Assembly: GCA_018907035.1 (NCBI GenBank)
Contig: JACCIC010000027.1
Span: forward strand, 3,353,001 to 3,417,000
Reading direction: 5' to 3'
Length of the DNA stretch: 64,000 bases
From: Sycobia sp. Sy_11
Taxonomy: Eukaryota > Arthropoda > Insecta > Hymenoptera > Epichrysomallidae
Below, piece by piece: positions 10,875 to 23,765 of the stretch; within the stretch, counting starts at the first letter, position 1; each line of letters opens with the position of its first letter. Made by a program: the position numbers and the translations under genes. The notes under the pieces were generated by a model that saw only the letters and a program-made list of their open reading frames with translations, had not been told where the DNA came from and did no database searches.

Positions 10875-12009
10875 AATAGTCTATCGATATTTCGTACTTT
10901 TCTTTTTACCTTTTTTTGAACTAATTTTATTTCAACTTATTTTTTATATTTATGAACTATTTTTTTTCTGGATTTTGTCTTATGTTTTTTAAACTGGTTT
11001 GATTTTTATCAAATTTTTGTTTATTTCAGAAATTTTTTTTCACCAATTTTTTTTCCTGCAATTTCTTTTTTAATCGATTTTTTGTATTCAGTTTTTTTTT
11101 TTTTTAGAAGCTTATAAACGATTTATTATATAGTCTTTAAAATTGTATACTATAATTTTCAGAATTAAATAAATTATTGCAATTACTCTATAATATACAT
11201 AATTAATTCAGATAATCTATTTTTAACAATTTCTTCAATAGATCATTTTATCATAAGTGAGGTTATATCCACAATTACTGTAATATTATAAATAAACAAG
11301 CAGAATGATTTTATTATTAGTTTATACAGAAAATGACGCTATTCCTTAGACCAATCTTTGTGTTAAATCGGAATTACACGAATTGTTTAAAATATCAATA
11401 AGTAATAATACAGAGAAGATTATAATAAGTATGAATGAAAATATAAATAAATATAAAGAATCAATTGTTATTGATAATGCATATTGTAGAAAATATAAAA
11501 CTTCAAATTCTATCCTATTGTAAAACGTTGTAGAAAGTAAATCTTATATCTTGTAGTTATAATTTAGATAACGTATAACTTTTTAACTTTTATACTATTA
11601 TTTTATTTTATTTTAGCATTTAATAGCAAGAATTTCATTTTCTATTGTTGATTTATATTCTTATTTATATGTTAAAATTGGAGACAATTAATAGATTTTT
11701 TCTTTTTGTTCCTACGCGTTATTTACTACAATATAATATAAGCATTAAATATTAAAATTAAATTTTTTAAACTAATTAAGGAATATCCATTTTAGCACAA
11801 AATCATAAGACTCAATTTGAAATTTCTACAATGGAAGAAAGGAAAATCTTTATTTTTTTTCAGAATCAACAATTCGTCTGCATTATGAAGCTGGCATGGG
11901 AGTTTGGGTCTGAATTGCTTTTTGATACTCGTGCGCATATAGATATGTTTTGGCTTAGCCTCTGTAATGATATAAACGAAAACAGCAATGTCGCATTGGT
12001 CAAAAGCGT

Positions 12010-12110
12010 ATACCTATATCTATATATATTTATTGCCTACGTCACGAGCTGTGACGTAGGCAAATGCGCATATGAATTTATGCTGACGTAGCTGTGACGT
12101 CGTGTTGGCG
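12010..12110 (-). promoter_or_regulatory. Mirror copy of the CRE-like cluster, right arm
   Basis: This is the reverse-complement counterpart of 7605-7690. It has the 13-base hairpin at 12033-12063 and the flanking ACGTCA half sites. Only the central 5 bases of the hairpin loop read differently, as expected for the opposite strand. If active, the two copies would fire toward the centre of the giant inverted repeat. Confidence 0.4.
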
Positions 12111-12837
12111 CGTTAGTGTAGTAGTTGAGCCTGTTGAGGATGCACGTTTCCGGCGCTCGAAAATCGTCGAGCCTTTCGTATATGGCATCGACAATCTCTC
12201 CTTATTATCTCTGGTGACAGAGAAATTGAGATAAAAAAATATTTTCAATTAGCTTTAAATATTTTGTGTAAAATGACAGTCATCTGTATTAGACCCAATT
12301 GCAAGATAAAAATATAAAAATTTTAACGAAGATAAAATACATCTTTTACTGTATATGTGCAATTAAATCTATAGATAATAATTCTAATATATTTTTTAGC
12401 ATATTTATGTAAACAAGTATTACAAATTTAAATTTCTAACAATAGTACTGTTTGCAAAAATGTGATTGCATATTGTAAAAAAAAAGCAGTCAATCAAATT
12501 GTAGATATGAAAACAAAAGGAGGTTTAATTATTCGAATTAACATTTTTTTCAATTAATAAATTACGTTAAATATTTTTTTTCACACACACACACGCGCGC
12601 AGACATATATACGTGTTAATATTTACGTAAGCATTTATCTTGGAATTTTCAAGAAAGCGACGTCTACCGGATAGAAATGAACTACCGAACTGTGATGAAC
12701 TTTTGGAAAGCCTTTCCCATATATAAAGCAAGCGGAGTTTCCACAATCCTTTTACCCACTCTACCATCAGATGTCATTACCAAACTTGTACTGAATCAAA
12801 TACTGCTAGAGTTCCCAACTAGTAATGTTACCAGATG

Positions 12838-13966
12838 GTGCGTATGATTTGCGCAAAACTACATACTTACGTAAATAATAACACGTTGGCATAAGTATAA
12901 AGATTAATGCACGTACGGTAAAGAATGTGGTAATGATCAAGAATTGCTCTGTCTAACCTACAAAATTTATAATTGTAATATGGAATTCCGTACGGACTTG
13001 CTATTTCATTCTCTTTCTTTCAGAAAGTAATATAAAACGCAATTCTATATGATTTTTCCTACAAGGGCAAGATAGATTATCTTCCAGGTGTATATCGATA
13101 CAGACTCAAGTGTATTTTTACTCTATCTTCTTAAATAAAGAATGGTTATTACTACAGAAGAAAAAAATAGAAAGGAAGTGAATTGCATATACAGAATTTT
13201 ACGCTTTCGTGTGTAGTTGGGGTATTTTTAAATAATTTAATAGAACACGCAAAGATCGAGAATGCGAAAATCACAATGAGGTAAGTTTTCTTAATTGTTT
13301 TCGTGGATAAATTAATTACCATTTTGAATCCGCTTTGATGTTTCAGTGTGTGGTGTTAAGTAATCATATACATATGAATACAAACATTTGTATTTGACTA
13401 TTTTCCCAGCTACTAATTTATTTCATGCTAGAGATAATTTATATTTTCTTTTAAATATTCTGTTTAATTCAAAGATGATTCATTTGAAATTCAAACACAG
13501 TCTAGATAGTCCTGGGATTCAGCATATATTTTGTTTATATGTATATATTATCCTACGCCTTTGCTGTTTTTATGTTTTTTTCTTCTATAATTTGTTCAGA
13601 ATAATAGAATAAAATTTAAATTACTGGTTAAAAGGTTAGGTTGGTTTCATGAGTAAAAGCAATGGGGAAATCTCAATGCAGGTCTGTTGTAGCTAATAAA
13701 TCTACTTGCTATCACTATGATCACTCTGACAGAAAGATGGAAAAGAATGAATAATTATTTATTTAGAAGAGAATTGTCTTAGAGAAAATTGTATATATAG
13801 AGTTTTAATGTAGAGTTTTGTATACTTGTATTTTTGTAAAATGTGTTGCCTAAAAAAAAGTATGTATCTTGAAATTATAATTGAGTACAGGAATATATTT
13901 TTCTCTATCTATTTTCTGTGAAAAAATATAAAAACAATCAAAATTTCTGCAGTAGAATACCAATAA

Positions 13967-13971
<5 letters not shown>
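12838..13971. other. AT-rich sequence, nothing recognised
   Basis: Short ORFs occur (for example 13388-13612), but they are AT-driven and show no known motif. No repeat pair was found. Confidence 0.4.

Positions 13972-14019
<48 letters not shown>
13972..14019. repeat. (AT)n microsatellite
   Basis: An uninterrupted AT dinucleotide run of about 48 bases. Confidence 0.95.
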
Positions 14020-14025
<6 letters not shown>

Positions 14026-14104
14026 ATTGAGGTAATGAAGAAAAGGAAGGGAATGTATATGTATTCATAATCACACAATTACCTATATATATATTAGATA
14101 TTAG

Positions 14105-14200
14105 AATTAAACAAGGACAAATTGACTGTCATTATTTTAGCTAATATATTATATTATAATGACTGTAAGAACGATAAAAATATTTATTAAACTAATTTAT
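14105..14200 (+). mobile_element. PLE terminus, solitary
   Basis: ACAAGGACA...CTGACTGTCATTATTTTAGCTAATAT leads into GACTGTAAGAACGATAAAAATATTTATTAA. The same terminal block ends the PLE at 3770-3952 and recurs at 17185-17275, 52985-53075 and 54342-56975. It is a fragment of the PLE end with no coding part. Confidence 0.65.
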
Positions 14201-15057
14201 TATATATTATATATGAAGCCTGTTCTCACAAAGATAATGGTACTTTTATAGAAAACATTGAAATCGTATTCCTAAATGATTATGAAATTAGTCATCACAG
14301 TAGGAAATATTTTTAATTGTAACAAAATAAATTTATGAACCGTTCATAAATGTTAAAAATCTGTAATAATTTATTAAGAAAATGTTAAGATTTCGTGTTT
14401 TCCTAATACAATGTGAACTTTTAGTAACATAAATTTTATTAATTATGTACAAAAAAAAATTTAACTATATAGTTAGAAAAAATATAGAAGCATTACAAAC
14501 TAAAATCTAATATGTGAAATATTGTATTATTTTAAATAAGAAGTAAAAAGACAAAACAAAGTTATTCAAAATATATAAATACATAGTTATTCTAATTAAA
14601 CTATCAAGCATATTTTTTTTAGTTTCAAATATTTGAAAGATAGAAGTTATCTGATTATGAATATCAGAGAAAGAAGGCTTTCAATTAATTTTCTTTCTGA
14701 AAAGGTACACATTAGTGAAAAATGCAGGATTTTTTGGAACATATTTCTAAAAATATAACACCATTAATATCAGATGCCAAAATCTTATTTATTTTTATCG
14801 TTTTCAATTAATAGATAAATTAATCGACTGTGTTAAATTCAGTTTCTCTGGAGATTTTCTTCTGTTTGTTAGTTATAATAAGCATGATACAATTAACAAA
14901 ATATTTCATAGAAATAAGTCTAAATGAAAAAAATTTTTGTACATTTAAATACATGGTTTATTCATATGCTATTAGTTTTATTCAAACCATTTATTCAAAA
15001 TTAGTAATTTATCTATTAATATTTACAGATTGCTCCATCATTTTTATTTTATATATA
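14201..15057. other. AT-rich sequence with one hydrophobic ORF
   Basis: A 126-codon frame at 14830-15210 (+) is rich in Ile, Leu and Phe and could suggest membrane segments. Its last third runs into the inverted repeat of the next transposon, and it has no recognised motif. I do not call it a gene. Nothing else is seen. Confidence 0.4.
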
Positions 15058-16320
15058 TCATCAAGTATTTCATTGTTGCATACATATACAAGGTATACAA
15101 AAAGTAACAAAACACCCAAATATTTTCCAACTTACAATATTTTTATAAATACTGAAAGTCACTTTTGTAGTAAAATTCAACGAGGAATCCAATGGTCATT
15201 TCAAACTTAATTTTTTTTTCAAAGGGAACTTCTATTTTCGATAACTGCAATTGAAAGAGTGGGAAATTTTAATTCCAAATATGTACTTACGTCATAGATC
15301 ACGAATGACCTTGAAGTTTATTTAAAGGTCATTTAAATTCAATGATGGTCTGAAGTTGTATAAGGTCATCTTTTGGTAGATCATTTCTTTAATAACTTTC
15401 CATGACAAATCCAATCGTGACTATGGCATTACATTGAATACTTAACAATGGAATATAGAACCATTTTTTATTGATGGAACAATATTTATTAATTTTATCT
15501 AAAAACAGTTGACATAAGCACAATTGAAGTATTTTAAATGCTCAAAACTATGTTTTGAAATCAAGTAGTTCCTGCATATAGAAAAGTAACCAAAGACAAC
15601 TTTGAAGATCGTAGTTTTAACAGGATAATGCTCCAGCCCACTATAGATGCGATGTTTACAATTAATTAGACGTAGTATTTGTGAATCGATAGATAAGTCG
15701 GCGGGATGCAATCGAATGTCACTCGGCCTGACATCTCTAAATTATTTCTATTGGAGATATTTTAAGAATCAAATATACAAAATGAAACCCAGAAATTTAG
15801 ATGAAAAAATGAAATGTGAGAGGCCAGAGGACTCACATGAATCAAGCATTCCCAAGGTATCATTTTACTACTTCCATGTTGTTGCTAAGTAACGCTGATT
15901 GTAAAAAAAAATTGACCTTGGCTTGACAGCCATAAGGATAATATCAAGGTGAACATTAGATTCGTTGTGGAAGATTACTAAATAAATGATTTCTTCCAAA
16001 ATAATCAAAACCTTACACATCAAGGTCGTCCTTGATTTACTTGAGTATATGTTATATACATATAAAATTTCTTGCTCTTTTGATTGCAGTTTTCAAAAAT
16101 AGAGGTTCCCGTTTGAAGAAAAAAAATTTAAGTTTGAAATGACCTATAAGGCTAATTTCGAAGTCAAATCCAAAGTGACCATTGGATTCCTCATATAATT
16201 TTACTACAAAAGTGACTTTCAGTATTGAGAAAAATATTGTAAGTTGGAAAACATTTGCGTGTTTCGTTACTTTTTGAATACCTTGTATATGCATGCAGCA
16301 GTGAAATACTTGACGATTAA
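15058..16320 (+). mobile_element. Degraded DNA transposon with long TIRs
   Basis: The ends are inverted repeats of about 170-200 bases: CAAGTATTTCATTGTTGCAT...CAAGGTATACAAAAAGTAAC on the left, with its complement near 16255-16320. The CAAAAAGTAAC motif resembles termini common in insect Tc1/mariner-superfamily elements. Transposase remnants lie inside (15617-15820). A TATA beside the inner CAAGG/CCTTG pair (15085-15088 and 16286-16289) could be mistaken for a target duplication, but the inverted repeat continues beyond it, so the true ends are further out. Confidence 0.65.
15617..15820 (+). pseudogene. Tc1/mariner-superfamily transposase relic
   Basis: The reading starting near 15617 gives QDNAPAHYRCDVYN, matching the second catalytic Asp block of DDE/D transposases. 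The frame at 15647-15892 reads LTSLNYFYWRYFKNQIYKMK followed by RNLDE, matching the third catalytic block of the type LTPLDFFLWGYLK. Asn stands where the catalytic Asp would be. The rest of the transposase is not recognisable. It shows that the surrounding TIR element once encoded its own transposase. Confidence 0.6.
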
Positions 16321-16423
16321 GTGATTATTTGACCATACCATATTAAGAGTTCAGATCATATTTTTCTGTATCAAAAGGAACTTCTTATTTTGTAAATGTT
16401 TTGTTGTCTTTAATTTTTAAAAT

Positions 16424-16548
16424 ATTTATTTACTTTTTAGTATTTAGAACTAATTAATATATTTAAAGCATATTTTAATGTATATATATATATATATTAT
16501 TTACTTTTTAGTATTTAGAACTAATTAATATATTTAAAGCATATTTTA

Positions 16549-16562
<14 letters not shown>
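16424..16562. repeat. Tandem duplication of about 70 bp
   Basis: A unit containing TTTACTTTTTAGTATTTAGA and ending in TTTTAATGTATATATA occurs twice, head to tail, with near-perfect identity. Each copy ends in an AT run. Confidence 0.85.
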
Positions 16563-16584
<22 letters not shown>

Positions 16585-16592
<8 letters not shown>

Positions 16593-16690
16593 TTCTTCTT
16601 TTTTTATGTTATTTAACATCACTTTATTTATGCTTCCAAATACCGATGCTAATTCACTCTAGCGATTAAGCCATCGTATGCCTCTTTAAT
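16585..16690 (-). mobile_element. tRNA-derived SINE, internally deleted copy
   Basis: On the minus strand this has the SINE head with an A-box-like TGGCTTAATCGCTAGAG and then, after an internal deletion, the 3' end GGAAGCATAAATAAAGTGATGTTAAATAAC. It is flanked at its 3' side by the T-rich and TA tract at 16552-16595, matching the tail position in the other copies. Confidence 0.6.
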
Positions 16691-16849
16691 GTATATTGTA
16701 TCATATTTTTTATTTCCTGATTTTTAATTTTGTAAAAATAAGTTAGCACAAATTTCTGCTTTATCTATTGGATTGTATTATAACTAAAAATATGTATTTT
16801 TTATTTGTCATAGTAACGATATTGATATTAAAATTTATTAATAATAAAG
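16691..16849. other. AT-rich gap
   Basis: No feature is recognised. Confidence 0.4.
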
Positions 16850-17275
16850 GCTAAGTTTACTTTAAATTAATAAATATTTTTATCAATCTAACAGTCTTTA
16901 TAATATAATATATTAGCTAAAAATGTTCACCCCCATAGAATCTGAAATAAAATTTATTACTACAATAAATTATATTAAAAATTAAAAATAAAAATAAAAT
17001 AATAAATTAAATAAAATAAAAATAATAAAAGCAATATTCTACGTTAGTAAAGGACAACCTGACTGCCCTCCACCACCTTAAATTTAGAATCACCTTTGTG
17101 TATGAGGCTTTGAACCGCTACGGTTCATTCTCAGGAACTAAACTTTAATTTTATTTTCAGATTCAAGGGGGGTGAACATGAACAAGGACAGTCTGACTGT
17201 CATTATTTTAGCTAATATATTATATTTTAAAGACTGTAGGATCGATAAAAATATTTATTAATTTAATTCAGAACA
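16850..17275. mobile_element. PLE termini in inverted arrangement
   Basis: The block 16850-16975 is the reverse complement of 17145-17275: the left reads ATATTTTTATCAATCTAACAGTC and then GTTCACCCCC, and the right reads GGGGGGTGAACATGAACAAG and then GACTGTAGGATCGATAAAAA. PLEs are known to carry terminal repeats in direct or inverted order, and this looks like the inverted form with the coding part lost. Between them, on the minus strand at about 17108-17150, lies a decayed version of the hammerhead-like segment (TTCCTGAGAATGAACCGTAG). Confidence 0.65.
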
Positions 17276-18344
17276 GTCAACATAAGCACAATTTTAGTTC
17301 TAATTTTACTTTATTCTATTGCTCAAAATATAATTTCATATAATTGCTTTTAGCAAAGATAATGTATCAACAGAAACTTACTTGCTATGATTTTATTTAT
17401 TTCAAAAGGTACTTTTATCAGATTTCACGAGTTTTAAGGTACATATGATTTTTGAATTTTTATGATTTTTTAATCAATAAAACATACTATATAAAATGTA
17501 TTCTACGTCTAGATTAGAAGAAATTATATTTAATTATATATATTTTAATATGTATACACACTACCATCTGTTGCATAAAAACATAACTTTAGAATCATAA
17601 CCTAAAGTCAGCAGCAGCAATCCCTGTTTCTATAATACGTCCAGATTACAAATATGGTTTGTCTGCAAAATCTTGTGGGTAATCTGAATCTTTTCTGGAA
17701 GCACAATTTGATCCTTCTAAAACGTGGATAACATATGGAAATAGACAGCGCGGATACGCACATGAACACTGGAGCCAAATCGTGATCAGCACGCGTTGCA
17801 AACTCGATACGGTTACGATTAAATGATAAACATTTTTTTGAAACTTATAAAAAAATGATGATAAAATAGGAAGTTGCTTTAACAACAGTACATATATGCT
17901 CGAATAAGAAAATATATATTCGATAGCAGCATATGCTAGGCATTACCCACACATAACATTGAGTAAGCGTATTGCGCGCAGTTCTTAACAGCCTATGCCA
18001 CTTGCAAGTATTTATATTGGTTGCCAGGTACCGTACAATTTTCCGATAAATTGAAAGCAAAACTATCCAGAAAAACATCTACGGACTGTAGGTATCAATT
18101 GTTTTACACTTATACTATACGTATTACATTACATATATGTATTACACTTTATTTCTTTTTTTACGCAAAATTGAATACAATGCTCCATTTTTTCCACAAA
18201 CGAAAATCGCCGAGCTCAAAAAACACGTCTAACTTTAGCGGCTGCCACTTAAAAAGTATGCAATGAATATTGCTGAAAATTTTATTGTACTTCAGGGACA
18301 TGCGTACAAACATAATAAAAAAATTTTATACAGGCGAACTCTCC
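17276..18344. other. Unassigned sequence
   Basis: Several short ORFs exist but none shows a recognisable domain. A segment near 17276-17340 resembles 15505-15565 (both contain CATAAGCACAATT), which suggests an unidentified dispersed repeat. Confidence 0.35.
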
Positions 18345-18390
18345 AAACCCGCGAAATTTCAAAATTCTCGTTACTTTTTGAACACACCTC

Positions 18391-18392
<2 letters not shown>
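18345..18392. mobile_element. TIR remnant of a Tc1/mariner-type element
   Basis: TCTCGTTACTTTTTGAACAC matches the right end of the element at 15058-16320 and the common CAAAAAGTAAC terminus. I did not find a left partner, so only one end is supported. Confidence 0.45.

Positions 18393-18393
<1 letters not shown>

Positions 18394-18459
<66 letters not shown>
18394..18459. repeat. (TA)n microsatellite at SINE tail
   Basis: About 66 bases of TA, directly at the 3' end of the minus-strand SINE that follows. Confidence 0.95.
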
Positions 18460-18461
<2 letters not shown>

Positions 18462-18650
18462 GTATTTAACGTCGCTCTATTTATGCGTCTAAATACTTCC
18501 AAATCAGCGACGGGGGCCTACGATGTGTTTATAAACAAAGCACATGTAAATTATTACAGCGGTGCTTGTGTCAATTGGCCGAGACCGGGATTTGAACTCG
18601 GATCATCAAATTACTAGTTCTTCGCTCTAGCGATTGAGCCATCGTAGGGC
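18460..18650 (-). mobile_element. tRNA-derived SINE, best-preserved copy
   Basis: On the minus strand the head begins near 18648 with CCTACGATGGCTCAATCGCT (A box), followed by a B box CGAGTTCAAATCCC at 18587-18600. These are the two internal Pol III promoter parts. The body runs through GCACCGCTGTAATAATTTAC and ATGTGCTTTGTTTATAAACA to a 3' end AGAGCGACGTTAAATA and then TA repeats. Three other copies of the family lie at 16585, 47355 and 58740. A functional tRNA gene is unlikely because the body and tail are repeated with the head. Confidence 0.75.
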
Positions 18651-18831
18651 TCTAAATACAGAATATAAAGAACCCCCCTCACAGGTGCACTTCAGTAATT
18701 GATCACATAATAATTATGAATTAAATTCATCGATTAGTAAGTTATTGAATATAAATAAATATGAATAATTTATGATAATAAACATTAAATGAAAGAATAT
18801 AATTATAAGTTAAAGAAATAATATTTTTCAG

Positions 18832-18881
<50 letters not shown>

Positions 18882-18982
18882 TAAAATACTTACAAATTAT
18901 ATACTGATAACTTATTAGATAATCTTAAAATAGAAATACATATTACTTTTTTATATAAGATTGTTGCTCGAAAAATAATTGC
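18651..18982. other. AT-rich gap with (TA)n
   Basis: A TA run of about 40 bases lies at 18839-18878. No gene is seen. Confidence 0.7.
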
Positions 18983-19538
18983 ACAGTGTGTCCCAAAAGT
19001 TTTAAGACTGAGTGTACAAAAGACGCAATAGATGTATAAAAAATTTTCCAGTGAACTTTTTATTCAAATTAGTCTTCATTAGATGTAATACACAAGTTGG
19101 CACGATCTTCCAATCTCTTCATGCTTTTTAAAACTCCGCTTTTGGAATACTTTTTTATTTTGTTGTCATAGCTTCTTGTATCCCGTATATTGACGCAAAA
19201 TGGTTCCCTTTCAAGTACATTTTTAATTTTGGAAACAGGAAGTAGTCAGCGGGATTCAAGTCACGCAAGTATGGCGGGTGGCTGAGAACAGAAACCATTT
19301 TTTTGGCCAAAAATTGAATTAGAACACGTTATTCGATATTTTTATTCATCTTAAACAATGAGAGCCACCACTTTGATGCTCCCACACAAACTACTACTGA
19401 ACAGTTGTATGTAATGAACTTGAAACTTTGTATAGAGGTTGAGGAAGGTTGTAGTAACTAATGGCCAAAGTTTTGTGAAGATGGCGCAAGTAGTACTGAT
19501 TTTCTACCAGTAGTTTTATAACTTTTGGGACACACTGT
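18983..19538 (-). mobile_element. Mariner-like element, internally deleted
   Basis: The inverted ends are ACAGTGTGTCCCAAAAGTTT on the left and its complement at about 19518-19538. On the minus strand broken frames read LSHPPYLRDLNPADYFLFPK, followed by a LKGNHFASIYGIQEA-like segment, which is the third catalytic block of a mariner transposase and its C-terminal part. The N-terminal two thirds are missing, so this is a non-autonomous relic of about 556 bases. A TA target duplication is not obvious at the edges I chose. Confidence 0.65.
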
Positions 19539-20640
19539 GTATAACAGTACAAATAGGTGCAGTGTTCTTTAAAATTCTGTATTCAAATTTTTACTTAATA
19601 TTAATGTTTATATATATGTAAAACACCCAAAATGTGATGATGAATATAATTATTTTATAGAAGATGGAAAGTCCATCAAAGTACATCAAATGCACGTGCA
19701 TTATATTAATAACCTATACATTAAACCTATAATAATATTTTTTTAGAAGCTATTCGCCCCTGCATATTTCCGGCATATATTGGATTTTTTTGCTTGTTAT
19801 TTCAAGCAACTTGTGCTTGTGTATTACCGGTAATAATTCAATATTTATAGTTTGGCAATGCAATTGCGCAATTACATCGCAAATAGGTGGTAAAGCATGC
19901 AGACGCGTGCACGTTTCGTACGCGTTGTTATCTAGGTAGCATGCAAAAATAAAATACATTTCTCTTCATTTATCTGCAGAACAAGAAAATGCTTAATTTG
20001 CATACTTCATGATCACTTTACTTATTATTAGATCTTACTGTGGATACAATAATAAAAAAGGTATAGTAAATAATAAATAATACAAACCGATAAAATTTGG
20101 ACTAATTTGAAAATTAAAATTCTTAAAAATATTTTCTATAAATTAAATAAATGCATCTTTCGTAGAATATATAAATTCTTTTTAATTCTACGTTATAATA
20201 GAATCGCATAAATTTTATTTTACTAATATAAGAATGTTTTCTTGTTTAGATTTCATCTACGTGTTTGAAGGACGAATGTCAAGAGTAAACAGAAAAGTAT
20301 ACAAAGGTCAAGTACAGTACGTTATCATTAACTAATTTAGAATCGTAACTCAAATTTAAAAGAGACCGAAAGACATGTGTAAAGTATATATATGTTACGT
20401 CGCCATTAAATTAAAAAAAAAAAAAGAAAAAGAGAGATCGAAGCAGGTCGAAAGCCGAGCCAGGCCGGTGCTGTCACCTTCGATGTTGCGGCTCTGCGCG
20501 GCGAGGCACGGTGTTCGAACCCATACGGAAAATAAAAATTTTCCATAAAATACTGCAGGGCATCGCCGCGCCGAGTTGCGTCACACTGCTTTTTCAGGTG
20601 CATTATCTGTCAGGGCTACTGATATTTCTACCTATACAAT
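19539..20640. other. Unassigned sequence with a GC-rich patch
   Basis: No gene is supported. The stretch 20440-20590 is GC-richer and contains GGTGTTCGAACCC, which resembles a B box, but I found no A box at the right distance. It may be a diverged SINE. Confidence 0.35.
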
Positions 20641-20897
20641 GCATCCATATCCCCCCCCCCCACATATTTTCGTACAGAGTCAAAAGATTAGAGAGGTTCC
20701 AACGAACTTTTTCTCATCTTTTGACTCTAAATAAGAAGCTATAAAATAAAATAGAATTCTAAAATGGAAAATATACGATTTATAATGTGTTTTATAAATG
20801 AATAATATGTACGTTGTGAATAAATAAAAGGTTAACAAAAATGTGAGTAAGAAATAACGTCTATACACATTAAAAATGTATATTACATTAAAATGAA

Positions 20898-20957
<60 letters not shown>

Positions 20958-21070
20958 AAAATACACATGTGGTATATACATGTATTATAAACAAACCTAA
21001 ATATTATATACGTATTTATACATTGATATATATGCGTATGTATATAGTAAAATGGGTGTATTTATGTTGG

Positions 21071-21115
<45 letters not shown>

Positions 21116-21540
21116 CATATATATAATAAATAAGATATATAAAATAAATATGTACTGTCAATATTTGTAGGATGAATGAAATATGCATAATATGATATAT
21201 CATAATTACATATAATCCTAATATTAAAATTATAAATTGATGCACAAGGGCACATAACCTTGATGTTGTAAATATAAGCAGTATATTTTATTGAACGTAT
21301 ATAATATAAAAGTAATATTGATATACAATCAATAAAATATACAAAAAAATATCATGTAAAACATGAACAATCATCGAATTGTGATGGATAGAAAAAACTG
21401 TACCATTAATAAAACAGTTATACGAATGCATGACTAAACAAATATACATAACAGAATAATTGTGTTAAAAAAGATTATACAAATATAAGAATTGTTATAA
21501 TATTATAAACTTAAAATGTAAGTTTTTAGTACTCTTAATG
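20641..21540. repeat. AT-rich stretch with two (TA)n arrays
   Basis: TA runs lie at about 20899-20953 and 21076-21112. The surrounding sequence is AT-rich and non-coding, and the ORFs across it are Tyr-Ile repeats from the microsatellites. Confidence 0.85.
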
Positions 21541-21871
21541 CCATCTGTGAGAGAAAGAGAGAGATACCAATCTTATCGGCCCCAGCACTTGCAGCGGGAA
21601 ACACAAGCCCCCGAATTTTCCGGGTCAATCACAGGAGTAGAAACTCCGAACAATAGAGGTTATCCGCGCATCTCCTATAAAAGAGCAGGTTTTCATGCTC
21701 AGCGTCTACTCCTACGTCTACTTCTAGTCGACCTTCACACCCTACGTTACTTTTTCATATCACTCCTTACTCTACGCACCATACTCTTCACTCCATTCCT
21801 CTCGTTCAACTCCACCTACGATTCCACCAACAGCAACAATAACAATAAGAGCAGCAGCCAGAAAAGATAGC

Positions 21872-21930
<59 letters not shown>
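21541..21930 (+). promoter_or_regulatory. Candidate LTR or promoter segment with TATA box
   Basis: A GC-richer segment contains CCTATAAAAGAGCAGG (TATA box 21676-21683) with CTCAGCG about 25 bases downstream. It then has a long C/T-rich stretch ending in a (CT)n array at 21877-21928. The composition resembles an LTR or a repeat promoter, but I found neither terminal pair nor target duplication. The 110-codon frame here is Ser/Arg-rich low complexity and I do not call it. Confidence 0.35.

Positions 21931-23765
<1,835 letters not shown>

Larger units (their letters stand above)
6872..12837. repeat. Giant inverted repeat, about 6 kb, 2-kb arms
   Basis: The left arm runs from 6872 to about 10055 (including a 1.1-kb solo LTR and some extra sequence around it) and the right arm from about 10875 to 12837, with a spacer of about 0.8 kb. 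The outer 860 bases (6872-7735 against 11977-12837) look nearly identical on inspection. The inner arms have diverged by perhaps 10-15% and carry indels, including about 120 extra bases near 11850-11970 on the right. Identical 66-codon frames at 6941 (+) and 12567 (-) are only a result of the symmetry. No transposase is seen in arms or spacer. It could be a large foldback or non-autonomous DNA element, or an inverted duplication homogenised by gene conversion. Confidence 0.85.

Noticed and set aside
14830..15210. A 126-codon hydrophobic ORF that could be a receptor fragment
   Set aside because: It is AT-driven, lacks any receptor signature, and runs into a transposon inverted repeat.
15310..16040. 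Repeated TCAAGGTCA-like nuclear receptor sites
   Set aside because: Several AAGGTCA motifs occur, but they lie in a degraded transposon, without a promoter or spacing rule.
18577..18650. A functional tRNA gene on the minus strand
   Set aside because: A and B boxes are present, but the same head recurs with an attached body and tail, and the cloverleaf stems do not pair well by eye. It is a SINE head.
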